Assembly: GCA_947624385.1 (NCBI GenBank)
Contig: CANQJZ010000010.1
Location: 1-63,350 of the forward strand
Direction of reading: 5' to 3'
DNA: 63,350 nucleotides
From: an uncultured Oscillospiraceae bacterium
Lineage (GTDB): Bacteria; Bacillota; Clostridia; Oscillospirales; Oscillospiraceae
A program made the translations under genes and the position numbers. The notes beneath the pieces were generated by a model. That model had not been told where the DNA came from. It did not search any database and saw nothing but the letters and a program-made list of their open reading frames with translations. Positions 59,831 to 63,350 of this stretch are shown one piece after another (position 1 is the first letter of the stretch; every line of letters begins with the position of its first letter).

Positions 59831-62413
59831 ATGGCAAAGCGTATCATGTGTCTGCTCCTGGCGCTGGCGGCGGCGCTGGGCCTTGGCGCGCCGGCGTTCG
59901 CGGCGGAAGCCAACGGCGTGGACGCGCCCGCGGCGGCGGAAGAGGCCGCCGCGCCCGACGTGACCCAGGCACCGGAGGAAACGGCGGTACCGGAGCCCAC
60001 CACGACGCCGGAGCCTGTGCCCCAGAAGCTGGCGGCGCCGGTGCTGACGAGCGCGGCCAATACCGACGAGGGCATCGCCGTCGCATGGGAGGCGGTGGCC
60101 GGCGCGGCCAAATACCGGGTGTACTATAAGACGGCCGGGAGCGGCTGGACGATGGCGGGGGATACCACGGGTACCGCCTATACCTGGACAAAGGGAAAAC
60201 CCGGCACGGCGTACACCATCACGGTGAAGGCCTTTGACGAGCAGGGCGAGGCCGGGGCCTACGACAGCACGGGTCTGGCCGTCACCCGCTATCTGGCCAC
60301 GCCGAAGCTGACCGCCGCCAAGTGGAGCGGCAGCTCTGTCACGGTCAGCTGGAAGGCCGTGGCCGGCGCGGCGAAGTACCGGGTGTATTACAGCGTCGGC
60401 GGCGGCACCTGGATCATGGCGGGGGATACCACCGGGACGAGCTTTACCTGGACAAAGGGCAAGGCCGGGACGGTGTACGCCTTCACGGTCCGGTGCATGG
60501 ACAGCGCGGGCAAGGGCAAAACCAGCGACTATGAGCGGCCCGGTCTCACGCCCAAAAACGCCGCGGCCCCCAAGCTCACCGGCGTTTCCAATGAGCCGGG
60601 CGGCATGCAGATCAAGTGGAAGGCCGCCCCCGGCGCGACGCTGTACCGGGTGTATTACAAGACTACAGGCGGGTGGAACGTGCTGGCGGACACGGCCGGG
60701 ACCAGCTATACCTGGGCCGGGGCGACAAGCGGCAAGCGGTACACGTTTACCGTCCGGGGCCTCACCGACAACGGCCGGGGCGTGACCACCGATTATGACA
60801 GGACAGGCCTCAGCGCGGTCTATATGGCGCCGCCGGTGCTGACGGGCGCCAGCAATACGAACGGCGGCGTGCAGATCCGGTGGAAGGCCGTGTCCGGCGC
60901 GGCGAAATACCGGGTGTTTTATAAGACGACCGGCGGGTGGACGAGGCTCGCCGATACCACCGGGACCAGCTACACCTGGGCCGGGGCCAAGAGCGGCACG
61001 AAGTACGCCTTTACGGTCCGGTGCCTGAGCGCCGACGGGAAGAGCTACACCACCGCGTACGATACGGCCGGGGTGGGCGTGCTGTGCCTGAGCGCGCCGA
61101 AGATAGCGGAGCTGGCGCAGACGGCCGACGGCGTGAAGGTGACCTGGAACGCGGTGGGCGGCGCGGAAAAGTACCGGGTCTACGCCCGGACCGGGGCCGG
61201 AGGCTGGACCCGTATCGCGGAGACGGCCGGGACCAGCTATGAGTGGACCGGGGCCGAGAGCGGGACGGAGTATTATTATACCGTGCGGGCCTTTGACGCC
61301 GAGGGCGTGGGGGGACCCTACGACAATACGGGCAAGGCCGCCACGTATTTCCCCATGCCGGTGATGGACCGGGTGTCCAGCGGGACGAAGGGCCTGACCA
61401 TCCGGTGGGAGGCCGTGTCCGGCGCGGCGCAGTACCGGGTGTTTTATAAGACGACCGGCGGGTGGAAAAAGCTGGCGGACACCAAAAAGACAAGCTATAC
61501 CTGGACCGACGCCAAGAGCGGCCCTACGTATGCCTTCACGGTCCGGTGCCTGAGCGCCGACGGGAAGGGCTATACCAGCTTTTATGACACCGCCGGCCTG
61601 CGGCTGCACTATCTGGCAACGCCGACCATCGACGAGACCGCCAACCGAAACGGCGGCATCCGGGTCAACTGGGACGATGTGGGCGCGGACAGCTACGAGG
61701 TCTATTATAAGGTCGGCATCGACGAGGAAGGCCAGTGGGAGCTGCTGGGCGAGACAGCGAAAACCAGCATGTATCTCACAGACCCGGACAGCACCGCCAA
61801 GTACACCTTCCGGGTCCGGGCCGTCGCCGACGACGGGACGGTCAGCGGCTATTCCGAGGAGAGGCGGTCCATGATCTTCACCAACAGCCCCCTGGCGGAT
61901 GTGGTGATCATCAGCCCCAACAAGGATACGGACCGGAACAATATCATCGACACCATCACCATTCACTGCACGGCCGGCCAGGGCTACGCCCAATCCATGG
62001 GCAACATGTTCGCCATGCCCTCGAAATTGGCCTCCGCCAACTACGGCATCGGCAAGGACGGCGTTATCGGACTGTACGTGGATGAAAAGGACTGCTCCTG
62101 GTGCTCGTCCAACCGGCCCAACGACAACCGGGCCATCACCATAGAGGTGTCCAGCGACGACCATGAGCCCTACTGGGTCACGCCCGCGGCGTACAGCGCG
62201 CTGCTGGACCTGGTGACCGATATCTGCCAGCGCAACGGCATCGAAAAGCTGGTCTGGTCCTACGACTCCAACGAGCGGGTCAATCACCTGAACGGCGTCA
62301 ATATGACCTGCCACCGGGACTTTTACACCAAGAACTGCCCGGGTACATATCTGTACACCCACGAGGAAGAGATCGCGGCCATCGTGAACGAACGCCTCGG
62401 CGTGGCGCCGTAA
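59831..62413 (+). CDS. Secreted Fn3-repeat N-acetylmuramoyl-L-alanine amidase
   Basis: 860 residues from ATG 59831 (GAAGAGGATGA upstream; GTG 59825 is an alternative). Signal peptide about 1-24 ending PAFA, a Pro/Glu/Thr linker, seven fibronectin-III-like repeats of about 88 residues (VxWKAVxGAAKYRVYYKT pattern), then a PGRP/Amidase_2 domain of about 160 residues. Zinc ligands are His in TITIHCTAGQ, His in MTCHRDF and Cys in NCPGTYL, as in phage-type amidases. It cuts the MurNAc-L-Ala bond of peptidoglycan. The Fn3 repeats closely resemble those of the protein at 19878-22490. Confidence 0.92.
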   Translation: MAKRIMCLLLALAAALGLGAPAFAAEANGVDAPAAAEEAAAPDVTQAPEETAVPEPTTTPEPVPQKLAAPVLTSAANTDEGIAVAWEAVAGAAKYRVYYKTAGSGWTMAGDTTGTAYTWTKGKPGTAYTITVKAFDEQGEAGAYDSTGLAVTRYLATPKLTAAKWSGSSVTVSWKAVAGAAKYRVYYSVGGGTWIMAGDTTGTSFTWTKGKAGTVYAFTVRCMDSAGKGKTSDYERPGLTPKNAAAPKLTGVSNEPGGMQIKWKAAPGATLYRVYYKTTGGWNVLADTAGTSYTWAGATSGKRYTFTVRGLTDNGRGVTTDYDRTGLSAVYMAPPVLTGASNTNGGVQIRWKAVSGAAKYRVFYKTTGGWTRLADTTGTSYTWAGAKSGTKYAFTVRCLSADGKSYTTAYDTAGVGVLCLSAPKIAELAQTADGVKVTWNAVGGAEKYRVYARTGAGGWTRIAETAGTSYEWTGAESGTEYYYTVRAFDAEGVGGPYDNTGKAATYFPMPVMDRVSSGTKGLTIRWEAVSGAAQYRVFYKTTGGWKKLADTKKTSYTWTDAKSGPTYAFTVRCLSADGKGYTSFYDTAGLRLHYLATPTIDETANRNGGIRVNWDDVGADSYEVYYKVGIDEEGQWELLGETAKTSMYLTDPDSTAKYTFRVRAVADDGTVSGYSEERRSMIFTNSPLADVVIISPNKDTDRNNIIDTITIHCTAGQGYAQSMGNMFAMPSKLASANYGIGKDGVIGLYVDEKDCSWCSSNRPNDNRAITIEVSSDDHEPYWVTPAAYSALLDLVTDICQRNGIEKLVWSYDSNERVNHLNGVNMTCHRDFYTKNCPGTYLYTHEEEIAAIVNERLGVAP

Positions 62414-62478
62414 AAGTCAAAAGATATAGCAAGCCCCCGGCTCCAAAGGCATAATAGTGATAAGTAACTATTTTGCCG

Positions 62479-62519
62479 CAGAAGACGGTATGACCGTAAA
62501 GGTCATGCCGTTTTCTGCA
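62479..62519 (-). terminator. Long hairpin at the end of the 62503 gene
   Basis: GCAGAAAACGGCATGACC-TTTAC-GGTCATACCGTCTTCTGC, an 18-bp imperfect stem overlapping the stop of the 51-aa gene. Confidence 0.7.
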
Positions 62520-62658
62520 TTTTGTAGGTCCTCTTACAGATAATGGGCTCGCTTACCAAAGGCATCTCCGTTTCATCCAGGAAGTTGAAGTATATCTTCA
62601 ACTCCTGCATGCGGTGGCCGCTGGACTTGTCCGGGGCATAGACGACGATCTTGCTCAT
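62503..62658 (-). CDS. Small mobile-element protein, 51 aa
   Basis: ATG 62658 overlaps the stop of the upstream gene (ATGA). The peptide MSKIVVYAPDKSSGHRMQEL...IYFNFLDETEMP resembles the carboxyl end of DUF4368-type serine recombinases (KIVVHAxDKSSGHRxQxIxIYxNFIG), but stands alone. It could be a stand-alone small protein or a remnant. It is too short for firm assignment. Confidence 0.55.
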   Translation of the reverse strand: MSKIVVYAPDKSSGHRMQELKIYFNFLDETEMPLVSEPIICKRTYKMQKTA

Positions 62659-62840
62659 TTTCGTTCCTCCTGGGGTTTCCAACGCTTGGACCAGTAGCGG
62701 TCGCAGACGACGATGCCCATGCGGAAGCTCTGCTTACAGTTCTGTGTGCAGCTCCGACAGATGGGGTTATATGAAATTCTGTTACGGCGGTTGAGGAAGA
62801 AAGACCACTCCTCCCGCCGTTTCTTGCTCATACGCGGCAT
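62655..62840 (-). CDS. Small Cys/Arg-rich mobile-element protein, 61 aa
   Basis: ATG 62840 follows AAAAGGAGTAACA. MPRMSKKRREEWSFFLNRRNRISYNPICRSCTQNCKQSF has a CxxCxxxC-like cluster (possible metal site) and is very basic. Similar small proteins are common in Tn1549-like elements; the function is not known. Coupled to the 51-aa gene by ATGA. Confidence 0.65.
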   Translation of the reverse strand: MPRMSKKRREEWSFFLNRRNRISYNPICRSCTQNCKQSFRMGIVVCDRYWSKRWKPQEERK

Positions 62841-63009
62841 TGTTACTCCTTTTCAGATGATAATTGAGATTTGGGGTTCCGGGAAGATTTCTGTATGTCC
62901 CCGGTGTCATTTTGGCGTTTTTTCGGCACTGTGGGCGCGTTTTCACCCGCCTGCCGGGCCGGGACAGCGGGGCGGCGAAAAGCGGTGTTTTGTATCTTGT
63001 TGGGAGCAT
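62782..63009 (-). CDS. Possible small protein, 75 aa, overlapping the 62655 gene
   Basis: ATG 63009 follows an excellent AAGGAGGGATCACA site. The peptide is basic (LSRPGRRVKTRPQCRKNAKMTPG), Pro-rich and matches nothing familiar. It overlaps the next gene by 59 bases in another frame. It may be a translated leader and not a stable protein. Confidence 0.3.
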   Translation of the reverse strand: MLPTRYKTPLFAAPLSRPGRRVKTRPQCRKNAKMTPGTYRNLPGTPNLNYHLKRSNNAAYEQETAGGVVFLPQPP

Positions 63010-63077
63010 TGTGATCCCTCCTTCAGATTGGAATGAGAGGCAAAAAGCGCCTGCCGGGCGGCGGGCGCTTCATTATC

Positions 63078-63151
63078 CTCTGCAATAGTTATGTTAGATT
63101 TCGGAAAAAACGTGCAAATGGCAGGACAAGCCCGTTTCAAAAAACAGGACA
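63078..63151. repeat. 74-bp direct repeat, left copy
   Basis: Begins CTCTGCAATAGTTATGTT and ends TTTCAAAAAACAGGACA. 64 of 74 bases match the copy at 63184-63257. Confidence 0.9.
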
Positions 63152-63183
63152 GCGCCTGTCAACGGACAGACACGTCATCCTCC

Positions 63184-63257
63184 CTCTGTGATAGTTATGT
63201 TGGATTCTTCAAAAAACGTGCAAATAGCAGGACAAGCTCATTTCAAAAAACAGGACA
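63184..63257. repeat. 74-bp direct repeat, right copy
   Basis: Second copy, 106 bp downstream, immediately in front of an extended -10. The terminal motif CAAAAAACAGGAC occurs a third time at 63284-63296, close to the start codon at 63301. Iteron-like or operator-like. Confidence 0.9.
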
Positions 63258-63261
63258 AGTG

Positions 63262-63270
63262 TGCTATAAT
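63262..63270 (+). promoter_or_regulatory. Extended -10 promoter of the edge gene
   Basis: TGCTATAAT (63262-63270) with no good -35; the upstream 74-bp repeat ends 4 bases before it. Confidence 0.65.
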
Positions 63271-63300
63271 GGAGAAAAACAAAAAACAGGACGGACAGTA

Positions 63301-63350
63301 ATGGAACACAATATGCTGACGCTGGACTTCTGGCAGGATGCCGTGACATA
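63301..63350 (+). CDS. Gene cut by the right window edge
   Basis: ATG 63301 encodes MEHNMLTLDFWQDAVT and runs off the window. Only 16 codons are visible, so no function can be given. Its promoter and the three CAAAAAACAGGAC motifs suggest tight regulation, as for a mobile-element control or replication gene. Confidence 0.55.
   Translation, partial: MEHNMLTLDFWQDAVT

Noticed and set aside
59786-62362. An 858-codon minus-strand frame opposite the Fn3-amidase
   Set aside because: The repetitive GC-rich sense gene creates a long open antisense frame (as also at 19869-22547 and 45219-47570). No start signals or family motifs are present.
63078-63257. CRISPR array
   Set aside because: Only two imperfect 74-bp repeats with one 32-bp gap and no cas gene; direct repeats or iterons fit better.

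Overview
The window looks like chromosome from a GC-rich, spore-forming, low-complexity-envelope Clostridia, most likely a gut Oscillospiraceae relative. The grounds are spoVAD/spoVAE, ireB, an alr-mazF pair, strong AGGAGG ribosome sites, Gram-positive teichoic-acid-type genes and CD1108/Tn1549-like mobile-element debris. Species cannot be fixed from sequence alone. Both ends are visibly more AT-rich than the middle and carry mobile-element remnants.

Layout. 1-1580: remnants of a conjugative element (partial XRE regulator, CHAP lysin fragment, 3' piece of a large serine recombinase), stopping at tRNA-Leu(GAG). 1819-8256 (minus): complete F-type ATP synthase operon I-B-E-F-[F'HA]-G-D-C, in which one reading frame joins a b-like membrane anchor, a delta C-terminal domain and alpha. 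8421-18048 (plus): a surface glycopolymer locus with DUF4422 and GT2 glycosyltransferases, LicD, a CDP-glycerol-type polymerase, IspD/TarI-like and SDR genes (CDP-ribitol-like supply), a TagGH-like exporter whose ATPase carries a UDP-galactopyranose-mutase-like tail, a polyprenyl-P sugar transferase and an anchored TP-rich protein. 18106-22490 (minus): acyltransferase, secreted acidic protein and a giant Fn3/cell-wall-binding/transglutaminase protein. 22757-27673: Liv branched-chain amino-acid ABC operon. 28675-32514: Mgl-type galactose/glucose ABC operon. 32756-38105: nicotinamidase, CLC transporter, ATP-grasp/esterase pair, PepT. 38158-45096: E2-like protein, LCP ligase, phosphodiester glycosidase, large membrane protein, SirTM plus macrodomain pair, IreB. 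45201-54848: pheST, nnrD, lipoprotein, alr, mazF, pyrimidine nucleoside phosphorylase, DUF3842, uridine-kinase-like. 54975-62413: ECF S component, XRE membrane regulator, SpoVAE/SpoVAD, XRE regulator, acyltransferase and an Fn3-amidase paralogous to the 22490 protein. 62503-63350: AT-rich small genes and direct repeats of another element.

Two dispersed, hairpin-forming intergenic repeat families run through the window (family A at 10.9, 17.1, 22.7 and 28.5 kb; family B at 36.7-36.9, 55.6-55.7 and 56.6-56.7 kb). Stem sequences differ between copies while pairing is kept. One family A copy is bracketed by an exact 84-bp duplication of the end of the preceding gene.

The strongest novelty candidate is the b-delta-alpha ATP synthase fusion. 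Taken literally, three alpha copies per F1 would imply three peripheral stalks, unless free alpha is made by internal initiation (a well-placed internal ATG exists) or by processing. The covarying repeat families and the chimeric ABC ATPase come next. Everything here was read by eye; no database search was run.
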